This document shows positions 1-12,028 of a stretch of 64,000 bases of DNA, one piece after another. Origin of the DNA: Ceratobasidium sp. AG-K. Taxonomy: Eukaryota > Basidiomycota > Agaricomycetes > Cantharellales > Ceratobasidiaceae. The notes under the pieces are model-generated. The model did no database searches. It was not told the DNA's origin and was given only the letters and a program-made list of their open reading frames with translations. The stretch covers positions 2,542,001 through 2,606,000 of the forward strand of contig JAWNGF010000005.1 in NCBI GenBank assembly GCA_037039685.1, read 5' to 3'. The position numbers and the translations under genes were made by a program. The stretch's first letter is position 1; each line of letters begins with the position of its first letter.

Positions 1-3000
1 CATGTTTCTATCCCCTATGTACCAACAAGTAGCACCATATGCTGTAAACCTAAATCCAGATCTGTGAAATCTCAGCTTGCAAAAAGAGCATTTTAGAGTC
101 GCATCTGCCGAGGGGTTTCGCATCCGCTCATGCCAACAAGAACAGTTCCATAATGATCAGGATCAGGATATATGCGCTTCCTCTTCTACTACCTTGTATA
201 CTGGGTTGACCGCGATATAAATATAGAAGGTACAGGGAGCGCCTCCCTCTGTGTGAAGCGCCGCCTAACAGGCGTGAAGAGGGCCAAACATTTCCACCGC
301 AGCAATTACTAAGTGTTTCAATTCAGCTCTCCTATAATATACCCCGTCGCCAAACGCGAGGAAGATAAGGGACAACTCGGGTGCGTGTACGAGTAAAGGC
401 ACTTTTAATCAACCCCTACCGGAAATCAAGACCGGGAAATCACATTCCCGAGCTCTTACCAAATACGCCATCGCTTTCGGCGGTGACCAAGGGTCAAGCA
501 CGATGAGAAAGATACATGAGGAAACGGAAAGCAACGCCACACCCCAATTGTGATAAAACAAACTGAGCTCATGCATGTTTTGCACCCGCGGCGTCTCTGA
601 GGCGCAAGTGATATTTTGGTCTGGGTCATTCCAACTAATAATAGACTGGCCTATAGAATTTGTAATGGCTCACAAGGGTCATTATTCGACACATATTCTA
701 AAGTTGAGTAACAATTGATCTCGGTCATGATCGCATCATATCTCCGCCTTTGCCAGTTAAGAGTCAAGGTGAGGTTTAAGCGACGCCAAGGCCATTCACT
801 CTGCCCTTGTTAGTATACTTACATCGATCCTCGACTCCACATGCCCTGTTTGTGGCTTTCTCGTGGAGCGCCTTGCACTTGAGCAGCCACGGAGCGATAG
901 AACGAGCTCCATAAGCATGCAATGGACCCATCAACGGAAGATGGCACCAAAGTGTGTTATTTTTGAATAGCCCCAGATAAATCACACCACAGCGCTGAAC
1001 TGAGAGAAACGAGACGATTACAGAACAATCGATTAGGCCACCCAGCCATGCGGCAAATCACGTGTTGGGGGTGCCGCAGATATGAGCCGCGGGAGAACCA
1101 CCGAACAGCGATACGGAGTCAAAAATTGGCATTCACAACGAGTAGAGGTGCGGCGCAAATCGAACAATTGGTCGGCACCAGACACCATGTGTAGGGGCAC
1201 TATCCCTCCCAAATGACTGAGATCTTCGAGCAATACATCTTCGCTTGAACTCCGTGTAGAGGTCCATAAGTTGATACTTCTCTCATGTAGCCCACTTCTT
1301 TCGGGAAGCATGAGCACCCGGAATTCAGTCGTGACTAGACGTGTTCAGACGAAGGGTCAAGTGGAAGAGCTAGGTATTCGGATCCAGCACTCTACGGGGT
1401 ACCACTTACCATTCAAACTCGAAGACACCCCGTCCCGGACATCAACCATGGGCTGACCAGAAGCCGAAATGAATGCTTTGTGCTGTGCATGCCAAGATAT
1501 CGAGGACCGATTTAGGTATCCAAAATACGCCTCCCTGGCCTAATGGCCATATACGTAAATTGTGCGCAAGGCCACGTCTCTAGATCCACGATAACCAAGC
1601 GTTCATGAGGTCCGCAAATTGTCCTTACAATCTCCCCAGCCCGCTTGTCTCGATCTCACAGATCAAGCACGCGATATCCGAGCCCAAAACAGGTGATAAC
1701 AGCTTTGAGCGAGGTGGTTATTGGCAATAAACACGGTCCAACGCGGTACGCGACGCGACTTCAATCGCGTCGATCCGCTCTTGGCCAACCCATCGTCTGA
1801 AATCCAGATATCAGCAAATTTTTCTCGCGTGGCGGATTGATTCTCATGTTGATCAAATGTGGTAGAAGGAAGGTTCCCGGGTTCAACGCCGAGAAAATGA
1901 CCAAAGGAACGGCGACAAAAATAGTACAAAAGGACACACAACCCACAACAAGATCTAATCAACTTGGATTTGGAGCAATACAGTACAGAGTTGACCGAAT
2001 AAAAATCGGCGACCGGCGTGGGCAGTGCTCGACACGCCACATACGCCAACACGAGGACGCAAGATTGAGGGAGCATGCTACCGCGTTTGTATACTCAAAT
2101 CTCCGTCTAGCCGAAACCGGGTCCGGCTGGCGCTAATCGACGTTGCAAGGCTATCAAGAGTGGAGGAGCTGTGATATCGGCAACAAACGTGTTTATGTTC
2201 GCACGTGGTCGGTGATTGTCCGATGTCCGCCCCAACGAGTGTTCACTTCTAGAAGAACAAAAAAGTAACGTAGATCAGGCTCTTATCTTTGAATAGTCAA
2301 GACGCACAGGGATACGAATGATGATCGTGCAGGCAAGCTACTCAGTAATCTGCTTGTTGTATGTACAAAGGTCAACTTCCGTCTCGGAAGCGGCACCGGG
2401 ATAGTGTCGACGTCGCTGTGACATGGCGAATAGTTATTGAATGTATAGGATATCGACAGTTTGATGAGTGTGCAGGAACCGGGGCAACACGCAGTGGCGG
2501 CGAGCACGAGGACCAGAACAAGAGCCGAATACGCACAGCCAGCATATGCACATGTATCGGGGATGCCCGAACCAGGAACACAAAGTGCAAATGAAAAAGG
2601 AAGATATTTTTATCGCCTCGTGTATTTTCGGGTGTGCCAGGCTGGAATAGCGCCAGAGTCCAGTAGAAAGCGCACGTCCTTCCAACAGGGTTTGCGCGAA
2701 CACGCCTCGGATAAAAGTTAAATTGACGGCCGCATCGGACCCGGCGCCAAGTTCCCTAAGGACCCCGTACACTATGGCTACGGCACGAAGATCAAGACCA
2801 AGGCGAAGTGAAGGCATTGCATGTGCCCCAATGGATGCAAAGGCTTGGGTTACGGGAAGACAAGAACGAAATGAATTCTGCCGCGAACGCATGGGAGTTG
2901 ACCTCTCGGCAAGCGAATACATATTCACCCACTATATTTGCGGGTTTGCCTAAAACAGGCATAATCCGTGAGGCACGATTGGGTGGGGACTGAAATCTTT

Positions 3001-3598
3001 TTGCTCGCGCCATTTTTGGGCTCCACTGCGCTGCCGTGCGCCCTGTCACTCTATTCGCCCAGAAGTGGTCAAGTGATGGTTGAATACAGCGCCGAGCTCG
3101 TACGATGTGTCGGGGTCGACATGTGACAGGTCAGTCTCGTTGGGGTCTGGCCATAGATGTACGTCAACGAGGCATCTAAAAGTGTGGACAAAAACACGCC
3201 GGCACGGGTATTTTTACCCATAAGTTCATTTGGTTGCATTTGACAACCAGCGCCCATTTCGGGCATTGCATCCCAGATCGAGTACGACGCTTCCATCCAG
3301 GTCGTTCGGAATTTGGAAGGTTAGATCCACAGTCAAACGCGGAGAATTGGCAAACGGGATAATAGTTGCACAAAGGCATTGATAATGACAACACGAGACC
3401 AGTATGCGAAAAAGTTCAGCACAGGTCCTAAACCCAACACAAAGACATACAAGAACTACAGAAATGACAGGCACGCTCATGTCGTACAAAATGACATAGA
3501 ACAATGTACAGACCGAGAACACAGTACACTAAGAAGTCACAATATTCCCAACAAAAGTTCAGAGTTTAAAGTTCTGAGAGTCCGATCAGACCGAGAGG
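1..3598. other. No recognisable gene
   Basis: Only short open frames occur here, without family resemblance, consistent splice sites or a shared frame. The last roughly 200 bases are probably the 3' untranslated region of the minus-strand ThuA-like gene that ends at 3599. I see no tRNA, tandem repeat or clear transposon coding sequence. Confidence 0.5.
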
Positions 3599-4908
3599 TT
3601 AGAGGACGGATCCGAAAACGGCGCCGAGTGCTGCGACTGCGACGGTCCACAGGCCTACGGGAGCAGCGCCCATAAGTGCACCAGAAGAGCTCGTAGTGCC
3701 GGCAGTACCCTCGGGACCAGACCCCGTGGTGGTGGTGCTGGCACTCGCGGGGGGAGGTGGGTTGGTGGAGACCTGGTTGGATCCGAGGACTGGTGCCCAG
3801 GCACCAACAGCACCCGAGGATGAGTTGTTTGATGCGCCGGTGTGCACAGTGGGGTCGGCGTTGTACAGGCCTTGGGCAACACGGGTCGTGTTCGAGGCAA
3901 AGGTCCAAGTGAGGCCACCCATGACATGCTTCATGAACGTCGGGTCCATCCAGGTCGCGTTGAGATGACCGAGCGAAGAATAGAACGAGCGTCCGGGAAT
4001 GCCTGGACCGGGATCACCGGCCTTTACGACTGCACCAGCGGCGTAGTCTTGGTACCAGGCTGTGCAATAAATTGTTAGATGAAAAGCGCAAATCCTATTG
4101 CGCGAGACCTACCAATGGGGTGTGGATCGCCTTGCTCGGGAACAACGTTGTTCTCTGCGTGAAGAAATGGCCCGTTTAGTTCAGGGTCCGCCAAGGAGTG
4201 AATATCGGGAATCTTACCCTTGTAGCTTGAGGGATCAACCGAGAACAGGAGCTTGGCCCCCAACTTGCGAGGATCAGAGGTGAAGCTGTAGACCTCTTCA
4301 TCAATAAGCCAGCGATCGGGAGCCGGGTCGGTCGCGGGGTGACCAGTCATCTCCTTCACAAAGGTGGCATTCTGGCGAGCCGGATGGTGCGAGAACGTTG
4401 CTCCAAGGGACTCAGTCCACGGGGCCCAGGCCTTCTGCAAGTAGCCAGCGGCCGCAGCGTGAATAGCAGCAAAGTTGCCTCCCTTGGCGAGATAGTTCAC
4501 AAAGGCAGCCTGACCGGTCGTGCTAAAAACTAGGAGCAGGTCAGAACAAATCGAATGGCCAAGTACGCCGACCTACTGTTGCCAGTGCTATGAACAAACA
4601 TGATAGCATCGTACTGAGCCAAGTTCTCGTCCGTAAACTTGTCCTGGTCCTCGGTCGCGTCAAAGGTAACATTGTAGTAGGAGCTCCAAGTTTGAAGCTG
4701 CTTGATCGCAGTGGGAATCGAGTCATGGCGGAAGCTGCAAGCAGCTGAGTTCAGCGGCTCTCGGGGGTCAAGGAGGGGAGACATACCCATCACAGTACGT
4801 GTACAGCAGGACCTTGGCCTCGATGGGGTTCCTGTACGTCGAAGGGTATTCCTGGGCAGAGACAGCGAGGGCACCACCGAGAGCAGCGAGGAGAGTCGTA
4901 GCAAGCAT
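3599..4908 (-). CDS. Secreted GPI-type ThuA-like domain protein
   Basis: Four exons (4908-4787, 4734-4573, 4522-4113, 4059-3599) join in one frame to 384 codons. The protein starts with a signal peptide (MLATTLLAALGGALAVSAQE) and continues with a ThuA-like fold: strand VLLYTY, then GFRHDSIP spanning intron 1, DAIMFVHSTGN and GGNFAAIHAA. The conserved C-terminal part has YSSLGH and a GLTWTF block. It ends in a Ser/Thr/Pro-rich stretch and a hydrophobic tail (AVAALGAVFGSVL), the layout of a GPI-anchor signal. ThuA-like proteins belong to the class I glutamine amidotransferase-like fold and are linked to sugar (trehalose-type) use; the substrate of the secreted fungal forms is not established. 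The second donor is AG|GTCGGC, needed to keep frame, rather than the nearer GTAGGT. It is divergent from the secreted glycoprotein gene at 5404. Confidence 0.88.
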
Positions 4909-5403
4909 AATTAAAGTCACAAGTCGTAGCAAGCCGTGGGGGGATCGTCCGAGACTGGCTAAGTGGGCAGCAAGATGTGGGGTTTTAAGGAGTGGGATTG
5001 ACGCTGGCAGGAGCTAGAAGACAAATGGTCTGACAAGGAGCGGGGATGAACGAGTGTAGTCGTTGTCGAAAAGCAACCTTTTGACAGGTGGACCCCGGAT
5101 ACTTAACATCCGTTGCATCCGATCATCCGGGACAAACGAAGCTAGCCCCTTGATCGGCGTTGACTGTATGTATTACATAACTGCATCTACACACTTGCTC
5201 ATTTTGTCCTTGTGGACTAAGCGCCCCATCGACGCCTAGAATTCAGTCGCCAAGACCAAGGGGGGTTATTTTTGGCCCATCTGAGTCTTGGTACTCCTTT
5301 CAGTTAGGAGAATTGTTCGACTAGGAGGAGTATTAATACGGGTTGGTTCTTTGCGTCGAATACAGCGCTCTACCTTTTTGCACTCACGACAGCACAGTTG
5401 ATC
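4909..5403. promoter_or_regulatory. Shared divergent intergenic region
   Basis: This 495-bp gap separates the two divergently transcribed secreted-protein genes and must hold both promoters. An AT-rich TTAATACGG lies about 70 bp before the plus-strand ATG. I see no strong TATA box and no open frame with family resemblance. Confidence 0.45.
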
Positions 5404-6715
5404 ATGTTTTCACTCGCTCAAGTCGCCTTCACGCTCGGCCTCGCCGTCTTGACTAATGCCCAATGTAAGTCGACATTCCATCCACTTGTCCCTGTCTCAT
5501 TTCGGCCAGACACCGCGACCTATGATCCGATGAACCTGCCCCCTTCGACCGAGGCCGAGCAGATTGGGACCAATAAATGCGGCTCCAAGGCCTCACAGTC
5601 GTCCATGTGGTAAGTTTTCTAATTATTGCTCGCTTGGAATTATGCTCACCCGGCCCCAGCCAAAACGTGTTCATCAACAGTGTGAACGGTAAGCACGTCG
5701 GCCTTGTGCCCTTAGCCGGCCTCACCTAGCCGCTAGACTTTTGTTTGTGGGCCCCGCCCTACACTGACGGCAAGAACTCCTCGGTCGGCCAAGTCGAGGA
5801 GATCATGGTCGCGTGGTGCCTTAACGACGGATACGGAACGCGCTTGATCCCGGATGGTACCATCAAGGTATGCTTCGTGAGGTATCCTATCGTACCGAGT
5901 CTAACGATACTCTTAGGGCGCACATTTTGTCCAAACCCCCGATTACGTTCAAGTAACTGGATATGGTGACTTTACCAAGCTGAACATCCCGGCCGGTGAC
6001 GACGGCGGAGAGCTCGATCCTCATGGTACGCAGTTTAGCTAGCCAGGTCTACTGCCATTACTTACCGTTTCACAGGTGCCGATGGGCTAGGTAACCCCCA
6101 CGGTGGACTAGTCTTTGGTAACTCGTATGGCAAATGGCAACAGTACCATGAGTGGACCGTACGTACGTTGTACCGAGTTTGTTCGTTTAGCTTACCTGTT
6201 CGTAGAACTTCATGTCCGCCACCGACTTTTGCATTCGCGCATGCAGGGACGACAGTGATCTGCCCAAGAAGCGCTGCAACCATATCTACGATCTCCAAGG
6301 TAGGTTTATATCATCTAATGTTCTACTTCATCTCACCTATTCGTCAGGTTGTGCTTGGAATGTTCCCGCCAACTACTCCCAAGGCGTCTTTGAGGACTGC
6401 AAGGGCGACACGGGTCTTCCTATGGGCATCTACGGGTCGTCGACCTTCCAGCAAGGACACGGGGCTACGCCTTCTGCACACCCTATCCCTCCAAGCAGCT
6501 CGTGCAGCTCGTACTCGACGGTTAAGAATAACGTCGTCACTTTGGCTGCTATCAATGGAGGCGCAACGACTACTGCTACGGGTACTATGCCAACTGTCCC
6601 TCCTACGGGCGCCGCCGCGGCTAGTCACGCTATCGTTATCAAGCCTGTGGATGGGGTCGTAGTTGCGTTTGTGTGTGTCGTGGGTGCCATGATCGGTGGA
6701 GTCTTTATACTCTGA
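5404..6715 (+). CDS. Macrofage-activating-glycoprotein-like secreted protein
   Basis: The gene is recognised as the basidiomycete secreted family annotated as macrofage activating glycoprotein. It begins with a signal peptide (MFSLAQVAFTLGLAVLTNAQ). Cysteine-rich core segments follow over several short exons: CQNVFINSVNDFCLWAPP, VAWCLNDGYGTRLIPDG, DYVQVTGYGDFTKLNIPAG, GGELDPHGADGLGNPHGG, FCIRACRDD and CNHIYDLQGCAWNVPANYS. The C-terminus is Ser/Thr/Ala-rich with a final hydrophobic helix (VVVAFVCVVGAMIGGVFIL), suggesting a GPI or membrane anchor. The stretch 5465-5509 is a plausible 45-bp intron (GTAAGT..CAG), but it is in frame, so retention would also be translatable. Start chosen at the ATG directly before the signal peptide. 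The biochemical function is unknown; the name is historical. Confidence 0.85.
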
Positions 6716-7440
6716 GGACTATGCGATGGACACGAGATACTTTTAATACGAACAGTTGTATTCTTGTAGAATTAGTTTTAGTAGTGGCTTGTCCTGTCAT
6801 TTTATGTATGATGTTTTAATAAAAAGCCACCGTTTTCTGTTTTATGCGTGCGATTTCGAGGTCGAGGGTGAAGGTAGTCGAGTTCGAGTCAGTGATGTAT
6901 GCGGCAAGCGACGTGGATCGATCGTGGGCACTTATGCAACTAGTCACAGAATGTCAGGGTATATGCGTCGCATAAGCGACGGCCTTACGTACTTGCTACC
7001 ATGGATTGTTACAAATAATCACCCTGCCACAATAGATCAAGAGAAGATATATGTGTTGTCATGATGCACAACTGAGCGCGATTCTATCATGTTTCACTAT
7101 CTCTCTAAAATTCCATCTTATTTTGTTCAAAAAATTCCGGCGCGTAAGCGGTGGACACGTGCGCTGACTCGAGTGGGAGCAGTTCGGAGCGCCCTCACAG
7201 CTGCCACCCGAGAAAATAACCATTTCTAGAAAATAGAGCACGTCGAAGGGCGCGGTCGCGAACGCGCGCACCGGTCTGATGATTTGGGTTGCCCGAGCGC
7301 GCCAATCGATGCGATATCCTCCCAATCATGTTGTGTGATTCAGACCAAAATGGATGATGACTCGATGAGCAGGTACTCCGAGTCGGGAGTGAAATGCGCC
7401 TCAGCGGTGAGCTCTATGTGACTTGGGTGTGGTGGTGGGT
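6716..7440. other. Intergenic, no gene seen
   Basis: This stretch holds the 3' flank of the glycoprotein gene (an AATAAAA-like TTTTAATAAAAAGCC lies near 6815) and the upstream flank of the small gene at 7550. No coding segment with family resemblance is visible on either strand. Confidence 0.4.
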
Positions 7441-7447
7441 TATAAAA
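7441..7447 (+). promoter_or_regulatory. TATA box of the pheromone-like gene
   Basis: TATAAAA lies 103 bp upstream of the ATG at 7550, followed by a pyrimidine-rich CTCTCTCGTACTCACACTCG leader. This is the layout of a strong, short fungal promoter. Confidence 0.55.
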
Positions 7448-7549
7448 GGCGAATGGGTGAAGGTGGTGGAGGCATTCATTCTTGCGATCGTACTCTCTCG
7501 TACTCACACTCGTGCCCAGATCTTCACTCTATCAGCTCCAGACATCGCA

Positions 7550-7774
7550 ATGGCTGATTTCTTCAACACCATTCCCGTCGCCTCGCCTGTTGACAAGGTC
7601 GCAACAGCCAGCGTAGCCGAGGGCCAGTCTCCGAGTGAGTTCTCTCGTTAAGTCGTGGTTGAAAGGTGCTAACTCGTAGTTGTAGCCGTCTCGGTTGTAT
7701 CGCGCCAGTCTGACGCTACTCCTTCGACCAAGGGTACCGGCTCCAACTTTTCGATGTGCGAGATTATCATGTAA
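7550..7774 (+). CDS. Candidate mating-pheromone precursor (57 aa)
   Basis: Two exons (7550-7634 and 7686-7774) give 57 residues. The intron is GTGAGT..TTGTAG with a GCTAAC branch sequence. The start (MADFFNTIPVASPVD), the small polar body and the end in GSNFSMCEIIM resemble basidiomycete lipopeptide pheromone precursors, which are usually 45-70 aa, begin MDxF-like and end in a CaaX farnesylation box. Here the cysteine is followed by four residues (C-E-I-I-M), one more than CaaX. A second well-formed intron (GTAAGC..CTAAC..GCAG, about 7776-7821) starts just after the stop, so it would be in the 3' UTR. If an alternative donor GTGCGA inside the last codons were used instead, the cysteine would be lost. 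I found no STE3-type receptor gene nearby. The call rests on overall form, not on sequence identity, so another small secreted or membrane-anchored peptide is possible. Confidence 0.45.
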
Positions 7775-9046
7775 AGGTAAGCTGTAGCGTGCTATGGGTT
7801 GGACGGCTTCTAACATATGCAGTAGTACCGGCGTGCATGCGGTCCCAGATATGGGTTGAGTCTTGTGTCAGGGTGTTTCGGATTACAGCCTGGTATAATA
7901 GGCGTGGATTAACATATTAACTTAAACATCTATCAATACAATTTGTTTATTGAGACGAGGCGACCACTTTGTGCTGTATGGGAATCAACCATAGATTATG
8001 CGCTCTTTCACGGTAATTGTCCCGCTTGCAACCCTGGTCGTTGGTTAAGCGGCAAACCTTAAATGGAGGATACGTCGAGGTATGCGCCCCCGTTTGTGAG
8101 CGTAGATATATCGCTACTCTAAAGGTCCTGTACCGGTAGATATTTACCATCCCAGGGCGGAATAGAGGGAAACATCAATCTAGTTTTGAAGAGTATTCCT
8201 AGTGTGAGGGGTCATTCTCTCCGTTGGATGGAGATAAACACTATTCGCTATCATGGGTTATCTATTTCGTACCGGGTTTAATTGAGTAGCTAGAGTTGGG
8301 TGTCACACCATCAACCTATCGTAATTTGTCTTGGTGCGTTTGGCTCAGGTATTCTTTGTATTTGCCTGAGTTAGGTGAAATGCAGTTAGTATTGTCATAC
8401 CATGTGTGCTGGAAGCAACGGCCATCGCGGAGTGTTAGACAAGTTGCATAAATGTTGGGGCGATAGGTGTCAATCTGCAGCTGGTTCAATGCACCTTAGA
8501 GCTGAGGTACTCGAGAGGTATTCATATATATACATAGAGGCGGCCACATCTTTCTTGGTAATCGCAGACGCACACCGAGGTTGGGGATGGCTCTGCAAGA
8601 TACAGACGGTAGAGCGGGAAGAATTCGAGGGTGGCTGTACATGTAGGATCCCCTGGATGTCAAAGTAACCTATGCCACATGCCGAGCTGAGCTAGCTTGA
8701 CAGATATTACCACTGGCCCGACCTAGTGAGTTTTGTACCTGTGTGGTCGTTGGAGTGTTAATAAAGCGACTGTAGGTTCGCCATTACACTGTGGACCCCA
8801 AATCTCTATAAAACCCGGAGGTTATGCGAAGGTTTCCTCCGTGTCGTTGGCAAAACATGGCGGTAAACCTCGTATCTTGGTCAGCAGTCGTTGGAGCGCC
8901 TTGATCTCAACGCTGGATACGGTGACTACCTCCGCGTTTTGCCAAGGACTGGAATCAAGCTCCGCATTTTACGGAGTTTTTGGGCCCATAGTGTTATGTT
9001 CTAGAGGTGTGGTTTTAGAAGAGAAATTCACAATCACTCCTTCACC
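7775..9046. other. Intergenic, no gene seen
   Basis: Apart from the possible 3' UTR intron of the preceding small gene, there is no supported coding sequence. Open frames here are short and lack family resemblance. Confidence 0.4.
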
Positions 9047-9262
9047 TTGCGGGTTCAAATCATAGCCCTACATTTCTCGATGCAGTTGACATCAACAGGC
9101 CACCTGTTGAGCTTGCATACGGAGCTCAGCGCCCAAATGGCATTGCCCGCATATCGTGCAATTTTTGCAAAAAGGGTTGGATTAGTATATAGTATAGACA
9201 GGGATATCGACCTCATTGCTGAACACCTGCGCGACGTGTGAGCTGAACTTATGAACGCCCCC
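9047..9262 (+). pseudogene. Degenerate F-box C-terminal remnant
   Basis: The frame reads HFSMQLTSTGHLLSLHTEL, then YRAIFAKRVGL, then DLIAEHLRDV followed by a GT. This parallels, in order and spacing, the C-terminal exon of the F-box array at 19-29 kb (THDIDPTSSVKPLARIVAS, CSLCLQVGI, YLADHLRDV, GT donor). The zinc-binding cysteines of the CxxC pair are replaced (Y and F at the aligned positions). No other part of the gene is recognisable around it. The match is by eye and diverged, so confidence is modest. Confidence 0.4.
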
Positions 9263-12028
9263 AGACACATACTGATGACCAATGCTTCAAAGGCATTGTG
9301 TGAACGATCCACGAGAGGGAAGGGACTTTGAGTGACAGGCGCTGGCAGGGTTTGGAGAGTAAATAGTATCATTTATGTATCAATGGATTGATATATGATA
9401 TTTGAGGTCTTGAAAGGTGACGTTTCGATAATACTATGCATAACTATGGATGACTGGCATCATTGATTTTAGCCTATTCCATTACCGTCCCTGGCGCAAA
9501 GCACAAGAGCGCTGGAGCTTGGAAGGCCTCGAAACCTGTCAAACTACTGTGTTAATTTCTCGGATGCGTAGAGGTTCGGCCTTGCGCCATCCCTTCCTAC
9601 ACTATTTATTCAACTTCCTGCACACAATTTTACTGATAATTAAGTTTGCCCTACTTATGCAAGAATAATTATCTCAACGAACTCCCATCAGAAAAGTCAG
9701 AACTGGGACTGGCTAGAGCATATAATCAACAGAGCCGAATGAGAAAAGCGAACACAAGGCCCTATACACTGTGTGGACTAGGCGGGCTGGATCCTTGTGA
9801 TCTAAACATTGAGACCTCATAGTCTAAAGCACTGACCGTGACCGCTTTCAGCTATATTTTCACTGAACCTTATCTCCAGGGCTGACCGGGGGCAAATTAG
9901 CTCCACAATCATTTAAAATTTACTATTTTCGGTAAGGATCAACCCAAACCATGCGCAAGATGTCTGGAGCTTAAGGCAATACGTCACTGAAAGCGGCCAT
10001 TTTTGGTTCAGTGTGCAGGTCACTAATATTCAGTTCCTCGACCCCCAACAGTGATAATGAGTTCAATAGATGAGTAAGTTCAGGGACAAATATAATGGTT
10101 AGATATTTCAAACATATACTCCCATATTTGCGGAGGATCGGCATCACCTTATCGGGTGGCTACTAGACCTTGGGATATTTTGCACCAACAAGCAGACCAA
10201 TAATTCCGTCCTTATTGCTCTGCTTTGTGACATCACCAATGTCTTCCGAGGCCGATGCATCAATTCCTATATTTGTCCCTTGACTTGGTACCAAGACACA
10301 TTGTTTATTGGACATGGATGGTAGAGGACAAGCCTGAGCAAGTGACTATGGCCAAGCATGTCTTGACGACGACACAAGGACTCCTCAAGGATGGAAGCTC
10401 AGATAGCTGGACCTGGGTAAGGTCCCTCATTTGAGTACTTACGTGTTATAACTAGCCGCGGCATTCGCCGTTCAGCAAGACTTCTCGCTCAGTCGGCGCC
10501 ATTCTCAGTCCAGGCCAGCACACAAGCGGCTTCCGGTGACAATGCCGACGTTGAGGGTGGGTGGCCAGCATATAGATATCGATTCTTATCTAATTAATCC
10601 CCGCAAAGCAACAAGGCTTCCTCGGTAAAAGGCAAAGGGGTGACCAAGTCGCAAACGTACTCGGAATGCAGGCAAGGTCAGCGACGGCCTCAGCCATGGA
10701 GCCGCAAAACGCTCCAAGTCCGAATCTGGTGCTCGTATAGCAATGTCAATTGAATTTCTGAGTGAGGCACGCGAATGATAATTCAACTTCTGCAGGTCGT
10801 GTACCTTAATCCAGCTAGATTGCGAAATTCTCCACCCACCTGACCTTCTGCTGCTCCCGAGTCAATAAATTCTTCCCCGATTAATTTATCTATCCGGTAG
10901 CAGCTATGACATGATGTTCGGCCCGGCCCTGCTGCTCCAGGGCTCCCGCCGTGCCCGAAATAACTACGCGGGGGTTGAGCAGGGTTGTATTGTTGAGCAT
11001 ATACGCGACGTGTAAGTTTGAGTTGGTCTGGTCCGGGGTGGGCTTGGGCTTATTGTTTGCGACAGGGGCCTTGTCAACACTCTGGCCAAGGGACGGAATG
11101 ATACTTGACGGACCGCGGTAGATGATAGGACAATAAGTTTTATTATTATTGTAACAAAGGGCAAATTGCACGACAGTTGTGGTAAATGAAAGTCAATTTC
11201 AACGTACCTTGAGCAAGGGTCAAGCGCCTACCGAGAAATAAGTATTGCGGTCGAAGAATGTGGGTCGCCTGGCGCAAGAGCAGTCGAGTGAGCAATACGT
11301 TTTGTTGAGTTGACGCCGAAAGTTGTGCCAAGAAAGTGACGAGAAACCAGGCTCATAATAACGAAAACAGTAACTCGGCACCGTCGGCTGGGAGAACAAT
11401 CAAGAGGTTAAGTAGCAGATTCGGCATGAGGGTTTCCAAAAGATGGTAGATCTTATTGGCATTTTATTGGCATGTTATTCGTACATAGAGCCATGGCGGA
11501 ACATGGTTTCAAAGTCATCTGCGGAGCAAGCTGAGAGTGTTGAGCCGAGGTAGAGCTCGGAATGAGTAAAAGAAAAGGCAGTGGCAAGTGAAATTAATTA
11601 AACCAAGGAGTGGAGTCTATGCAGCGCCGAGGGGCTACATAGTCCTGGCGCGCTCCCGAGGGGTTCGGAGCCCAAGAGAGTATTTTTGAGGGGAGACAAG
11701 CGTCGCATAAAGGGTTCGGTAGCATCTCGGCCGCAGCAGTCTTTTATCGAGAACGAGAAGGATAAATTTAGAACAGACCTCGAGTCTAAAATATACGACA
11801 GTTCGTAAACGAGACAACCAGGAACAGAGGCGATGTCGTTGTCGAGGTGGAGCGTGGGCCCGTGAGACAAGGTCACGTGAGAGGGGGCATGGTGATCCGG
11901 TGCAGCAACCAGGCTTCCCATTCGCACCATCACCACCCCACTGACGACAACGACTGGTGCGTCCCCGCCCCTCATTCCGCACATCGCTAACCAATACTAT
12001 CTCGAATAGTAAATTAGATATATTCATC
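9263..12028. other. Long gene-poor stretch
   Basis: No convincing gene was found in 2.8 kb. Several open frames on the minus strand (for example near 10890-11171 and 11600-12290) lack family features and overlap the promoter or exons of the synaptobrevin gene. A palindromic GTCACGTGA lies at 11873-11880, about 150 bp before the synaptobrevin ATG. Confidence 0.4.

Noticed and set aside
1663..3522. Several minus-strand frames with hydrophobic runs, considered as exons of a membrane protein or STE3-type pheromone receptor
   Set aside because: No ordered receptor motifs, no consistent splice sites joining them, and overlapping frames on both strands look equally open.
10890..11171. Minus-strand 93-aa frame, considered as a small gene
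   Set aside because: It lacks a recognisable domain, signal peptide or supporting promoter, and nearby frames are similar in length.
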